Source: an uncultured Pirellula sp. (lineage in GTDB: Bacteria; Planctomycetota; Planctomycetia; Pirellulales; Pirellulaceae). Taken from it: a stretch of 64,000 nucleotides of DNA. The notes below the pieces were generated by a model. It saw only the letters and a list, made by a program, of their open reading frames with translations. It did no database searches and was not told where the DNA came from. The stretch's first letter is position 1. The number at the start of each line of letters is the position of its first letter. Where the stretch lies: positions 99,397-163,396 of the forward strand of contig CAIOHR010000433.1 of assembly GCA_903858115.1 (NCBI GenBank). The letters are read 5' to 3'. The position numbers were made by a program, and so were the translations under genes. Below, one piece after another: positions 1 through 8,299 of the stretch.

Positions 1-46
1 GCTTTGTAAAACAAGCCGCAAAGCCATTTGCTTTGGAGTTGGAGAA

Positions 47-757
47 ATGAATTTGAAACACAACTCGACTTTGCTTCTCTCTGTCATTCTTTTAGTTTTC
101 TCCTGTTTCTGTCTCGCTCCTTCGGCGCAGTCTGCGATCATCTCGTCGACTATTCCGTTCCAGTCAGGTGAGCGGTTCATCAATGTGCCATTGGGAAGTG
201 GCGTGGGTGCCAAGGTCGGGACTTTTTCGTATTCCCATGGATTTCATGACTATCAGAGTTTCAGGTTTCGTGGCTGGGTCGATTTGGCCGGAGGAGTTGT
301 TTCGTCCTCGTCTCCAAGACTCTTGATTGCCCCCCACGGTACCTCGGTCTTGGATATATCCATCGGGAATCCCACAGTCGTCACAACGTCGTTAGCGATT
401 CATAACATTCCGGTAGGGGGCAGCAATTCAGTCGATGAGCGTCAAAGCCTTTGGGTTCCATTTGCTGCAAACGACGGTGCGAGGGTCGAAGGTTTTATCA
501 ACAATGATCCGCTGGGTAGGATAGACGTTTGGTTCTTCAGCGACACGGAAACCGATTTGTGGTTTCCCCATAGTACGGTGACCAACACTGGAGTTGACGC
601 AAATTTCAATCCCATACTTGTGGAGGTTCCGTATTCGGCTACCTTTGAGTTAATAACCGTGCCGGAACCTTCGGCGATCGTTGGTTTTGCATTGTTGTTT
701 CTCTCGCTAATTTTTCTTCGTAGATTCTGTAAATCGCAACGGAGCTGTGCTTTATGA
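47..757 (+). CDS. PEP-CTERM sorting domain protein (first of a coupled pair)
   Basis: This is a secreted protein of unknown function, 236 residues long. A hydrophobic N-terminal signal peptide (about residues 8-30) is followed by a beta-rich, Ser/Gly/Val-rich body. The C-terminus has the PEP-CTERM layout: VPEP at 205-208, one hydrophobic helix, then an RR-containing basic end. In the family this tail is cut and processed by an exosortase during export to the cell surface. A good ribosome binding site (GGAG, positions 41-44) sits just before the ATG. The stop overlaps the start of the next gene as ATGA, so the two are very likely one translationally coupled unit. No exosortase is visible in the window. 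The body matches no domain I recognise. Confidence 0.85.
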   Translation: MNLKHNSTLLLSVILLVFSCFCLAPSAQSAIISSTIPFQSGERFINVPLGSGVGAKVGTFSYSHGFHDYQSFRFRGWVDLAGGVVSSSSPRLLIAPHGTSVLDISIGNPTVVTTSLAIHNIPVGGSNSVDERQSLWVPFAANDGARVEGFINNDPLGRIDVWFFSDTETDLWFPHSTVTNTGVDANFNPILVEVPYSATFELITVPEPSAIVGFALLFLSLIFLRRFCKSQRSCAL

Positions 758-1398
758 CCAGATTGCTTTTCCTGCTCGGTCTACTATCGGTTCCAGCAAA
801 CATTGCCTTTGGCGATTTTATACAGGCTACGGAGCAACAAGCTGGCGTTCTAGTGAACTCCGCTAGTACCAGGGCCTTTTATCTTGGAAAACTATTTGAA
901 ACCGAAGATGCTTCAAATATCCAATCTTTCTCAGGAATATCTGCAGTTGCAGTCTTGGGTCAAGGACCGAACGTACAGCTCTTTGCGGGTGCTCAGTCAG
1001 GTGCAACTGGCGTGGATGCAGCTATATCGAATGGTAGCCTCCTCTACACCGGCATTACCTTCACGACGACAAACTCGACTAGCCCGGCGACTTACGCCGC
1101 GGGAGGTTCGAACGGGATACCATTGAATGTGAATACGGGGACATCGCTTCGAAGTATGCTTGGCAGTAATGCTGGACTCGATTTCTGGCTGGTAGAGAAT
1201 AACCCATCCTCTTTCACTGCCCCATCAGGCAGCACGGGCTTCGGCGGGAATATCACTCCAAACAATTATACGATTCGTTTGCAATTTACGGCCGTCCCAG
1301 AGCCATCTTCCCTGGCTCTCGTTGTTCTATCCGCGGCTGCCGCTGCAGGTTTTGCTCGTAGACGCGTATTTGGAACCAAACGAACCATCGAGTCCTGA
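754..1398 (+). CDS. PEP-CTERM sorting domain protein (second of a coupled pair)
   Basis: A 214-residue secreted protein of unknown function. It has a signal peptide at about residues 1-20, a Thr/Ser/Asn/Gly-rich middle typical of extracellular beta folds, and a PEP-CTERM tail with VPEP at 181-184, an Ala-rich hydrophobic stretch and the basic ARRR anchor. The start overlaps the previous stop by four bases (ATGA), which supports co-translation. Both products would be sorted by the same exosortase, so the pair may act together at the cell surface. Sequence similarity between the two bodies is not obvious by eye. The gene ends about 60 bp before a dispersed palindromic repeat. Confidence 0.85.
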   Translation: MTRLLFLLGLLSVPANIAFGDFIQATEQQAGVLVNSASTRAFYLGKLFETEDASNIQSFSGISAVAVLGQGPNVQLFAGAQSGATGVDAAISNGSLLYTGITFTTTNSTSPATYAAGGSNGIPLNVNTGTSLRSMLGSNAGLDFWLVENNPSSFTAPSGSTGFGGNITPNNYTIRLQFTAVPEPSSLALVVLSAAAAAGFARRRVFGTKRTIES

Positions 1399-1459
1399 GC
1401 GCGACGAGCCGTGTTCCTTTTGGGGTTCCAACTCTCTTCTAAAATTCAGCTTGGCATAT

Positions 1460-1572
1460 CCGATAAAAGTAGCAGCGACGTTCCATCGTGCCGTCCGCTG
1501 ACGGAGATTTGCTGGGATTCTAGGTGGACGGCACATGGAATGTGCCTACTACTTTGACTTTTGTCGGCTCTA
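1460..1572. repeat. REPIN-like palindromic repeat, copy 1
   Basis: Two inverted arms are separated by a short spacer. Each arm carries a small hairpin (left: ACGTTCCATCGT; right: GGCACATGGAATGTGCC) next to a GTCCGC or GTGGACGG box and an outer AAAAGT / ACTTTTGTCGGC box. From about 1509 to 1571 the sequence is identical to copy 4 near 63.7 kb. It lies between convergent genes. Confidence 0.85.
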
Positions 1573-1586
1573 TCCAACTTCTGTTG

Positions 1587-1617
1587 ACACCAAGTGCCAT
1601 GCTCACACCAAGTGCCA
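1587..1617. repeat. 13-bp direct repeat with 18-bp period overlapping a gene end
   Basis: ACACCAAGTGCCA occurs at 1587-1599 and again at 1605-1617. The second copy encodes the last residues (WHLV) and stop of the minus-strand CAAX-protease-related gene. It may be a recent local duplication just beyond the coding end. Confidence 0.7.
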
Positions 1618-2370
1618 CGCACCAAAGATTACGACATAAATTCCTAGTAGTAGGTTTGTCGTACTATGAGCCGCAATGCATTCCCAGAGGTTCTTGGTGC
1701 GGATGTAGAGTACGGTAATGAGCGAAAACCAAAGTGCGGCGGCTATCAACTCCCCAGGATGCATCAGCATCGGCACGATCGTCCCCGCGACCGCCGAACT
1801 TTTTGTGACCATTCCGATCGGATATTTCCACCATTTTTCGGTTGCCATGTATCGCATCAGGAACCCGCGTAGAAAATACTCTTCCATGATCGGCACCACC
1901 AGGGCCAAGCCCGTTCCGCGGACGACCAAATACAACGTAATCCCAACGGTAGAGCCGGCCAATTGAATGAACGGATTAAATGCCGACCGGGTCTGTGCCC
2001 CGAAGTAGCGATCCAGCCCAAACTGCTGGAGTAAAGGGACCAGATAAGTACGCTCCAGTTCAAGATGGCAAACGCCAATCCAAATCGCGGCTCCGAGAAC
2101 TCCGATCGATACTCCTTGTAAACCGATAGGTCTGACCATCGGTTTGTACAACGGCCATGCGAGCCGCAGCGCAGCCACGGTTGCAAAAAGCTTGAAGCCA
2201 TAGATCCACGGGTAGAATCGATAGTTGCCCGAGTCTGGATCCGTCGGCTCAAAACTTCCGATGAGCATGTAGAGAAACATTGGAAGAACGAATGCCAGCC
2301 AACGGTGATTTAATAGTGTTTCTTGCCAAATTCGGAGAACGCTTGAAGCCAATCTGCTTTCCATTTTCAA
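1603..2370 (-). CDS. CAAX prenyl protease-related (CPBP) membrane protein, PEP-CTERM-associated type
   Basis: A polytopic membrane protein of about 255 residues with the glutamic-protease (Abi/CPBP) signature: PIMEEYFLRGFLMRY carries the paired Glu and the Arg, a His follows in MLMHPGEL, and a third motif is AHSTTNLLLGIYV. These fit the subgroup known as CAAX prenyl protease-related protein, which often accompanies exosortase/PEP-CTERM systems. It lies convergent to two PEP-CTERM genes here, which fits that association, although its role in sorting is unproven. The first codon given is TTG at 2370; an ATG two codons later (2364) is equally possible. The C-terminus is encoded within a short direct repeat. 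Confidence 0.8.
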   Translation of the reverse strand: MKMESRLASSVLRIWQETLLNHRWLAFVLPMFLYMLIGSFEPTDPDSGNYRFYPWIYGFKLFATVAALRLAWPLYKPMVRPIGLQGVSIGVLGAAIWIGVCHLELERTYLVPLLQQFGLDRYFGAQTRSAFNPFIQLAGSTVGITLYLVVRGTGLALVVPIMEEYFLRGFLMRYMATEKWWKYPIGMVTKSSAVAGTIVPMLMHPGELIAAALWFSLITVLYIRTKNLWECIAAHSTTNLLLGIYVVIFGAWHLV

Positions 2371-2502
2371 CTATCTTTTCTTTTGCTCTGTTTGCCATGA
2401 AAAAGATTGCATAGGGCTTCGAATGATAAGCTCAATTACCGATCGAAAGGAAAGTCAAAATGGCGGATTCATGTGAATTTCTTGTATTCGGACAGAGCCG
2501 AT

Positions 2503-2625
2503 AGACACCGCCGCCAAAGTCGCAGCAACGCTCCGCCGTGCTGTCCGCTCTCCGACATTTACCGGAATTCTGGGTGGACGGCGCATGGAATGTGCCTACT
2601 ACTTTGGCTTTTGTCGGCTTTGTCT
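2503..2625. repeat. REPIN-like palindromic repeat, copy 2
   Basis: It has the same architecture as copy 1, with left arm ACACCGCCGCCAAAGT...GCAACGCTCCGCCGTGC and right arm GGTGGACGGCGCATGGAATG...ACTTTGGCTTTTGTCGGC. It differs from copies 1 and 4 at scattered positions, several inside the right arm, so it is an older or different subtype. It lies in the spacer between divergent genes. Confidence 0.8.
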
Positions 2626-2774
2626 ATTTGCTAGACTTCCTGGTTGAAGAGTATCCAGCCATTGGCATGCTTGCGGAACTGCGGTTGGCCTCGTTCTTTC
2701 TTTTTCTAGTGAGTCTGCAATAATGGTCGTCGCCTTATCGCCAAAACCCACACTACACGATACTTATATTCTCG

Positions 2775-2809
2775 GTCGACTCGGTGTATGGATCGCTAGT
2801 CGAGTCGAC
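2775..2809. promoter_or_regulatory. 9-bp inverted repeat upstream of the subtilase gene
   Basis: GTCGACTCG at 2775-2783 is matched by its exact reverse complement at 2801-2809, with a 17-base spacer, 24 bases before the subtilase ATG. It could be a dimeric regulator's operator or a leader hairpin. No promoter boxes could be assigned with confidence. Confidence 0.4.
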
Positions 2810-2833
2810 TACTTATTAGGGAGATAGTGCAAG

Positions 2834-4816
2834 ATGGTCGTACGTAAGATCAGACTCGGTTGTGAACAACTGGAACGAAGAGAATTGCTCGCTTCCAATT
2901 TATTGCAGATCATGCCAGAAATATCGGACTATGATTCGCTGTTGGTACAGTTTCGCGATACGAACGCTGCAAATGCATCGATCGGCCAGTCCATTGCGGG
3001 GACGCGAATTGACTCGCAATTGACAACCGATGGTTGGTACTCCGTGTCTGTTCCCACCGGAACGTCGATGCAGCAAGCGCTCGCTTTCTGGCAGAGTCAT
3101 CCTAACGTTGCGATCGTGACCCCCGATTTTGAGTTGACCACACAATCGATTCCAAATGATCCGTCGTTTGGATCGCTATGGGGACTGAGCAACAACGGAT
3201 CGCAAGGTGGATTGCTCAATGCCGATATCAATATAGAACCAGCGTGGGCGTTGGGTACTGCAACGAGTATCGTGACAGCCGTGATCGATACGGGAGTTGA
3301 CTACACACACCCAGATCTAGCATCCAACATATGGACCAATACCGACGAGGTTGCCGGGAATGGTATTGATGACGATGGAAATGGGTTTGTCGATGATGTT
3401 CGAGGTTGGGACTTTGTGAACAATGATAGTGACCCGATGGACGACAATGGACATGGAACACATGTCGCGGGAACGATCGGCGCAGTCGGCAACAATGGAA
3501 TCGGTGTGACAGGCGTTGCATGGACGGCATCGATCATGCCTCTCAAATTTTTAGATCAATCGGGATCGGGCTCACTCACCGATGCAATCAAGGCAATTCA
3601 ATACGCTCGCGTGAATGGGGCTAAAATCATCAACGCAAGCTGGGGCGGAGGAGGCTTCTCCTCCGCGCTCCAATCGGCCATATCACAATTCATTACCAGC
3701 GGCGGATTATTCGTTGCTGCTGCAGGGAACGAAGCGACGAACAACGATGTGACTCCATCCTATCCGGCCAATTACCAAGGAGTTATCTCTGTTGGAGCAT
3801 CAACGCGTACCGATACGCGTGCAAGCTTCTCCAACTACGGTACAAGCGTTGACGTATTTGCACCTGGGCAATCCATATTGAGTACGTTGCCTGGAAACCG
3901 GTACGGGAGCTTGAGTGGCACGTCCATGGCTACACCACAAGTAGCGGGCGCGTTGGCTCTGCTTTGGGGACAGAATCCAACATTATCTGCTACGACAATT
4001 TCCCAAGCGTTGATCAATAGCACGGACAATGTTCTGCGAGCTTCAAACTCTACGCATGGTCGTATCAATGTTGGAGCTGCCGCTACAGCGCTCAGAGCAA
4101 GCAATCCCACGACCCCACCAACAACGCCTCCGCCGACAACACCCGTTTCACGATCGTTCGGCATTCAAGGAAACTTTGCAATTGCGGACGCCACCGCAGC
4201 CGGAGCGAGCGTTCAACGATTCACCATTAACGTGAACGAAAACATTCGCATTCAGGATCTCGACGTGCAGCTTCAGATCCAGCATACCTATGCCAGCGAT
4301 CTAGTGATCCGACTCATCGCACCAAACGGCACCACACAAACTCTTATTCAGCGCCGAGGTGGCTCTACTCGAAACATTCAAACCACGTTATCCGACGAAG
4401 CGACAGGACGGCTGAACAACTGGAGTTCTATACGAGGAACTCTAAGAGCCGAGGGTAGTCTCGCGGTGTTCGACGGAATGAATGCTCGCGGACAATGGAC
4501 CATTGAGATTCTCGATGCCGCCAGGGGAGACGTTGGGACTCTGCAGATTGCAAGACTGCTAATCACTGGTACGCCTTTGCCGTCGAGTTTGAACAACGCT
4601 AGGAGTTCGTCGGCTACGAGCGTCGTTATTGAACCGGTTCGTTTCCGACAATCGTCTGCAGTTATTCCGCCGATGAATTGGTTCAACGGACGCGGAGGAG
4701 TTCTCGTACAATCTAGCACGGATGACTCTCGAACGAATTGCCAGCCGACGGAGAACGCACAAAGCAACGAAGCTCTTTCCTTGCTGGATCAAGTCCTGGC
4801 ACGATTCCGCTTCTAG
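2834..4816 (+). CDS. Secreted subtilisin-like serine protease (S8) with P/Homo B domain
   Basis: A 660-residue endopeptidase of the subtilase family. It opens with LGCEQLERRELLAS, the planctomycete N-terminal LEPR-type motif, in place of a classical signal peptide. A prodomain-like stretch (about 30-105) precedes the catalytic domain, whose triad is intact: Asp152 (AVIDTGVD), His207 (NGHGTHVAGT) and Ser364 (SGTSMATPQVAG), with the oxyanion Asn299 in AAAGNE. A Pro/Thr-rich linker (TTPPTTPPPTTP, about 425-437) leads to a P/proprotein-convertase domain at about 445-585, recognised from its LDVQLQIQHTYASDLVIRL and GQWTIEILD elements. The roughly 75-residue C-terminal tail has no feature I recognise. 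It is probably exported and autoprocessed. A GGGAG element lies about ten bases before the ATG. Confidence 0.92.
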   Translation: MVVRKIRLGCEQLERRELLASNLLQIMPEISDYDSLLVQFRDTNAANASIGQSIAGTRIDSQLTTDGWYSVSVPTGTSMQQALAFWQSHPNVAIVTPDFELTTQSIPNDPSFGSLWGLSNNGSQGGLLNADINIEPAWALGTATSIVTAVIDTGVDYTHPDLASNIWTNTDEVAGNGIDDDGNGFVDDVRGWDFVNNDSDPMDDNGHGTHVAGTIGAVGNNGIGVTGVAWTASIMPLKFLDQSGSGSLTDAIKAIQYARVNGAKIINASWGGGGFSSALQSAISQFITSGGLFVAAAGNEATNNDVTPSYPANYQGVISVGASTRTDTRASFSNYGTSVDVFAPGQSILSTLPGNRYGSLSGTSMATPQVAGALALLWGQNPTLSATTISQALINSTDNVLRASNSTHGRINVGAAATALRASNPTTPPTTPPPTTPVSRSFGIQGNFAIADATAAGASVQRFTINVNENIRIQDLDVQLQIQHTYASDLVIRLIAPNGTTQTLIQRRGGSTRNIQTTLSDEATGRLNNWSSIRGTLRAEGSLAVFDGMNARGQWTIEILDAARGDVGTLQIARLLITGTPLPSSLNNARSSSATSVVIEPVRFRQSSAVIPPMNWFNGRGGVLVQSSTDDSRTNCQPTENAQSNEALSLLDQVLARFRF

Positions 4817-4830
4817 GCTTTGTTTCTAAC

Positions 4831-4865
4831 CACGTAGTCGCGTCTCGGAGAGACGCAGCTACGTG
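4831..4865. terminator. Strong nested stem-loop between convergent genes
   Basis: CACGTAG at 4831 pairs with CTACGTG ending at 4865, and GCGTCTC pairs with GAGACGC inside it, leaving a GGA loop. The stem has at least 14 pairs. It lies between the subtilase (+) and cheW (-), a good position for a bidirectional terminator. There is no T-tract, so it could also be a dispersed palindrome. Confidence 0.55.
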
Positions 4866-4901
4866 AAGAGGTAAGAATCCAGCCGATCGGGCAGAGAAAC
4901 C

Positions 4902-5351
4902 TTAGACAAACTCGCTGATCATCCCCAATTCGGTGACCTTCATCGAATCGAGCACCAATAAGAGCTCGTCGCTTTTCTGAATAAGTCCTTTTAGGACATG
5001 TTGATTCGAGAGTTTGAAATTGGCAGGCAAGGGCTGAAGGTCTTTGGCTGGGATCGTTTCGACATCCTCTAGTTTGTCGACTGCGATTGCAACGCGACCA
5101 TTGGTTGACTTCAGAACAACATAGCCTAGCGTTTTGTCCTTCGGAAGATGCGATTGAATACCTAGCATCTTACCCAGCGCCAAGACGGTGAGAACTTCGC
5201 CTCTCAGGTTGATAACACCAGCTACCGCTTCATAATCTACCGGAACACGGCAGAGACTAGCATGGCAATTGATTTCCTGAATATCGTTTATGTCGAGTCC
5301 GAACGAAGTGTCTTCGATCTTGAACGTCATCAACTCAAACGGCTTATTCAT
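4902..5351 (-). CDS. cheW: CheW-type chemotaxis coupling protein
   Basis: A 149-residue single CheW domain, a scaffold that links receptors to the histidine kinase CheA at the membrane array. Typical elements are FELMTFKIEDTSFGLDIND at the start, ACRVP-like CRVPVDYEAVAGVINLRGEV in the middle, and a closing KGLIQKSDELLLVLD strand. The chosen ATG (5351) is two bases after the cheA stop and is preceded by AGGAG lying inside the cheA end. A longer in-frame version starting at 5459 would overlap cheA by about 100 bases and is unlikely. The gene is the second in a cheA-cheW operon. Confidence 0.92.
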   Translation of the reverse strand: MNKPFELMTFKIEDTSFGLDINDIQEINCHASLCRVPVDYEAVAGVINLRGEVLTVLALGKMLGIQSHLPKDKTLGYVVLKSTNGRVAIAVDKLEDVETIPAKDLQPLPANFKLSNQHVLKGLIQKSDELLLVLDSMKVTELGMISEFV

Positions 5352-5353
5352 CT

Positions 5354-8299
5354 CTATTCTCCTAGTACCGAACTGTAAGGCTGATTGATTCGTTTCCCTG
5401 CAAGAAGTTGTTTTTGAATTGAAAAAATCAACTTGTCGCGATCTAGCTTCACTTGCCAATCATCGATACCGACTTCTCGCCCCCGTCGTTGTGACGCTTC
5501 CGTATGCAAGCTCGTAATGGCTACAATCGGCATGTCTTGCAAACGTGGGTTGGATCGAACTTTCAAAGCAAGCTCAAATCCATCTAGATTCGGCATCTCG
5601 ATATCCGTCAAAAGCAAATCAACTTTGTTTTTTGGGTCGGAAATGTAGTCCCACGCTTGTTGCCCATCTTCCGTGATGCAGACTTTCAAACCAGCCAGTT
5701 CCAAATATTTGCGTACTTGATTTCGGAAGAAAGGTGTGTCCTCTGCGAGCAGAACAGTGAATTTCGTCCAGTCAGTGACAATATCCGACAAATCGATCGT
5801 TTGAGACGTTTGCCAGCTATTTGAATTGGAAGAACTACTCCAATGCGTTTTGTTCGGATCCTGGTTTGTTATTGGGATCAACTGTTGATCGGCAAACGCA
5901 TAGACATCTAGCAACTCGACGACCATTTCGTCCACCAGGACAGTGCCACAAATCGCGCGATGGATGGATTCCTTCAGCGAGACTTGTGTGGAAATCTCCC
6001 GGATATCAATAATCTCGGGGACGACGAGTCCTACTTCTTTGTCTCGAATCGAAAAGACAGTCACGTAGCAAAAATCTTGTTTCGTTCGTCGAATGCGTTG
6101 CAGGATGCCAGGCTCAAGTTCCAAGATCTGCAGTTGCTCACCTCGATAGGCCATTATCAACCTATCCGCTGAATTCTGAATTTTGGATGGATCAACACGT
6201 TCGATCCTTTGCAGCACCATGCGAGGTATTGCGGCCAGGTTTCCATTCGTTCGACGGATCAAGACTGCTGCTTGCGATTCATTCCGTTTCACGTCGATTT
6301 TAATGGTCTCGTCGGGAACTGGAACCACTTTGACCCCTAGCTTTGCCGTCTCCGCAATACCTTGCATTCCTAGAATGTATGCGACGTTCCCGTCCCCCAG
6401 TACTGCGACCCCTTCCAGATATCCACACTGCCCCAGGTGATTCCCAATCGGCTTCACAACCACGTGCTCAGGATCGCATACTTGCTCTACGGCTAGTCCA
6501 AATTGAAAGATACCGGTTTCAATCACGACTACTTTATTGATGTTCTGCCGACGTTCCGAAGTCCTGCAACCTGGAGGGAGGCATTCTCGCAATCGTAATA
6601 ATGGCAACAATCCACCTCGCCATCGGACCATTTCCGAATCGTTGATCTTCTCAAGTCGTTCGTTCTTGTCGGCTGGGGTCAGGCTGATAAACTCGATCAC
6701 CGACGCTTCAGGAATCGCGAACCTGAAGTCATCCTGCAGAACGATCCATGAGGGGATAATCGCTAAGGTAAGTGGAAGAGTAATATGCACTTTGGCGCCT
6801 TTGCCAGTGTCGCTTTCCACATCAACCGTTCCTCCGATGCGCTCGATGTTTGTTCGCACAACGTCCATTCCGACACCCCGCCCGCTGACATCGCTAATAG
6901 TGTCAGCGGTTGAGAAGCCGGGTTTGAAGATGAGATTGACGATTTCTCGGTCCGACATTCTGTGAGCAGTATCCGCGGGTACTAAACCTCTTTCGATCGC
7001 TTTTTGGAGAACACGATCACGATTCACGCCCGCCCCATCATCTTCAATGATAATTCTAACCTTGCCACCCTCATGAAAAGCCTTCAATTGCAGCGTTCCT
7101 TCGGCTGGCTTTCCAATGGCTTTTCGCTTCTCTGGGATTTCAATTCCATGATCTAGGGAATTGCGCAGTAGGTGCGTCAGTGGATCGGATAGTGCTTCAA
7201 GAATGGTTTTGTCCAGTTCGACATCCCCTCCTTCAATGAGCAATCGGCAACGTTTGTGCAGCTTTTGATTGAGATCTCGCACGAGGCGGGGAAATCGATT
7301 GAAAAGTATGGACACTTGTTGCATGCGAGCACTCATAATCGAGTCTTGCATGGCCGTCGTTACTTGATCAATGCGTGAGCCGATTGCTGCAAAGCTGGAC
7401 AGTTTGGAGGCATGGATCATTCGCATCAACTGATTGCGGGACAATACAAGTTCGCCTGCCAAAGTCACTAGTTCTTCGAGAACCGAGACGGGCACTCGTA
7501 TGGTGGAGTCATGCGTGGTGGCTTTTGGGCCAGGAGAAATCGTTGCAGCGGGTAAACTATTTAACGGAGTGCTAGCTTCTTCTTTTGAGGGTCCCTCAAC
7601 AGCAGAGTCTAACTTGATTAGCGTGACTGCACTTTGACTATGTGTGACAGTCCTGTCAGGGAGTGGAGTCGGCTGGATCGACGGCGATTGTGTTTCTTCG
7701 TCGGTAGTCCGTCCAAATGTTGTCTTTATTGCATCGATGACATCGGGAACGGAACGTTTGTTGGCCTCAACGCTGAATCGTGAGGGATCTTCGAAGTCCT
7801 GGCTTAATAGCTTTGAGTTTGAAGCAATGTCTTGAGTCGACTTTTCAATGCGTGCAACAACATCGGATGTTGTATCCACGGAGTTCGACAAATCACTAGT
7901 ACTATCTGTAGTTTGAGACGCTTTCCATCGCTTTAACTCAACGACGAATGGTTGAACGTCAATCGCCATCCCCGGTGTCTCCAGCAAGCTTTTGAGAACA
8001 TCGTTGGTTCGAAGCATTGCATCGATTCCCTCGGAGTTAAGCCGAAGCTCCTTTTGCCGAACAAGATCAAGAATCGTTTCAAACTCATGAGCCAGAGCCT
8101 GAACTAAATCGTATCCAAGGAAGCCTGCCGTCCCCTTCACGGAATGGACTGCACGGAAAACCTCATTGATCAGAGAGTCATTCGTGGACTGTTCCATCGC
8201 CAGCAGATTCTGATCAACTTGATTAAGTCCTGCCATCGCTTCGATCGTGAACTCTGCCAATAGTTCTGGATCTTCTTGAATTTTAAGGAACTCGCTCAT
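5354..8299 (-). CDS. cheA: Hybrid chemotaxis histidine kinase CheA with C-terminal receiver
   Basis: A 981-residue kinase. Domain order: a P1 Hpt domain (about 1-110) with phospho-His52 in AVHSVKGTAGFLG; a long low-complexity linker (about 125-260) with no recognisable P2 domain; the P3 dimerisation helices from about 263 (IRVPVSVLEELVTLAGEL); a P4 HATPase with N-box LLRNSLDHGIE (about 376) and G-box GRGVGMDVV (about 476); a CheW-like regulatory domain; a second CheW-like segment (about 650-790); and a receiver domain (about 848-965) with phospho-acceptor Asp near 898 in LLLTDIEMP. Such kinases usually autophosphorylate on P1 and pass phosphate to their own receiver or to a CheY. No cheY, cheR or cheB lies nearby. 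The gene is divergent from a receptor-like gene. Confidence 0.93.
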   Translation of the reverse strand: MSEFLKIQEDPELLAEFTIEAMAGLNQVDQNLLAMEQSTNDSLINEVFRAVHSVKGTAGFLGYDLVQALAHEFETILDLVRQKELRLNSEGIDAMLRTNDVLKSLLETPGMAIDVQPFVVELKRWKASQTTDSTSDLSNSVDTTSDVVARIEKSTQDIASNSKLLSQDFEDPSRFSVEANKRSVPDVIDAIKTTFGRTTDEETQSPSIQPTPLPDRTVTHSQSAVTLIKLDSAVEGPSKEEASTPLNSLPAATISPGPKATTHDSTIRVPVSVLEELVTLAGELVLSRNQLMRMIHASKLSSFAAIGSRIDQVTTAMQDSIMSARMQQVSILFNRFPRLVRDLNQKLHKRCRLLIEGGDVELDKTILEALSDPLTHLLRNSLDHGIEIPEKRKAIGKPAEGTLQLKAFHEGGKVRIIIEDDGAGVNRDRVLQKAIERGLVPADTAHRMSDREIVNLIFKPGFSTADTISDVSGRGVGMDVVRTNIERIGGTVDVESDTGKGAKVHITLPLTLAIIPSWIVLQDDFRFAIPEASVIEFISLTPADKNERLEKINDSEMVRWRGGLLPLLRLRECLPPGCRTSERRQNINKVVVIETGIFQFGLAVEQVCDPEHVVVKPIGNHLGQCGYLEGVAVLGDGNVAYILGMQGIAETAKLGVKVVPVPDETIKIDVKRNESQAAVLIRRTNGNLAAIPRMVLQRIERVDPSKIQNSADRLIMAYRGEQLQILELEPGILQRIRRTKQDFCYVTVFSIRDKEVGLVVPEIIDIREISTQVSLKESIHRAICGTVLVDEMVVELLDVYAFADQQLIPITNQDPNKTHWSSSSNSNSWQTSQTIDLSDIVTDWTKFTVLLAEDTPFFRNQVRKYLELAGLKVCITEDGQQAWDYISDPKNKVDLLLTDIEMPNLDGFELALKVRSNPRLQDMPIVAITSLHTEASQRRGREVGIDDWQVKLDRDKLIFSIQKQLLAGKRINQPYSSVLGE

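Larger units (their letters stand above)
2371..2833. other. Intergenic region between CPBP gene and subtilase
   Basis: This stretch of 463 bases holds no gene I can support. It contains REPIN-like copy 2 (2503-2625) and an inverted repeat (2775-2809) just upstream of the subtilase. The small open frames crossing it are translations of the repeat. Confidence 0.6.

Noticed and set aside
1524..1718. Small plus-strand open frame downstream of the PEP-CTERM pair
   Set aside because: It translates the right arm of REPIN-like copy 1 and then runs antisense into the CPBP gene.
2538..2723. Small plus-strand open frame in the spacer before the subtilase gene
   Set aside because: Its first half is simply the translation of REPIN-like copy 2; the rest has no protein features or ribosome binding site.
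5352..5459. Longer cheW start at 5459
   Set aside because: It would overlap cheA by over 100 bases and add 36 residues unlike any CheW; the ATG at 5351 has an AGGAG site.
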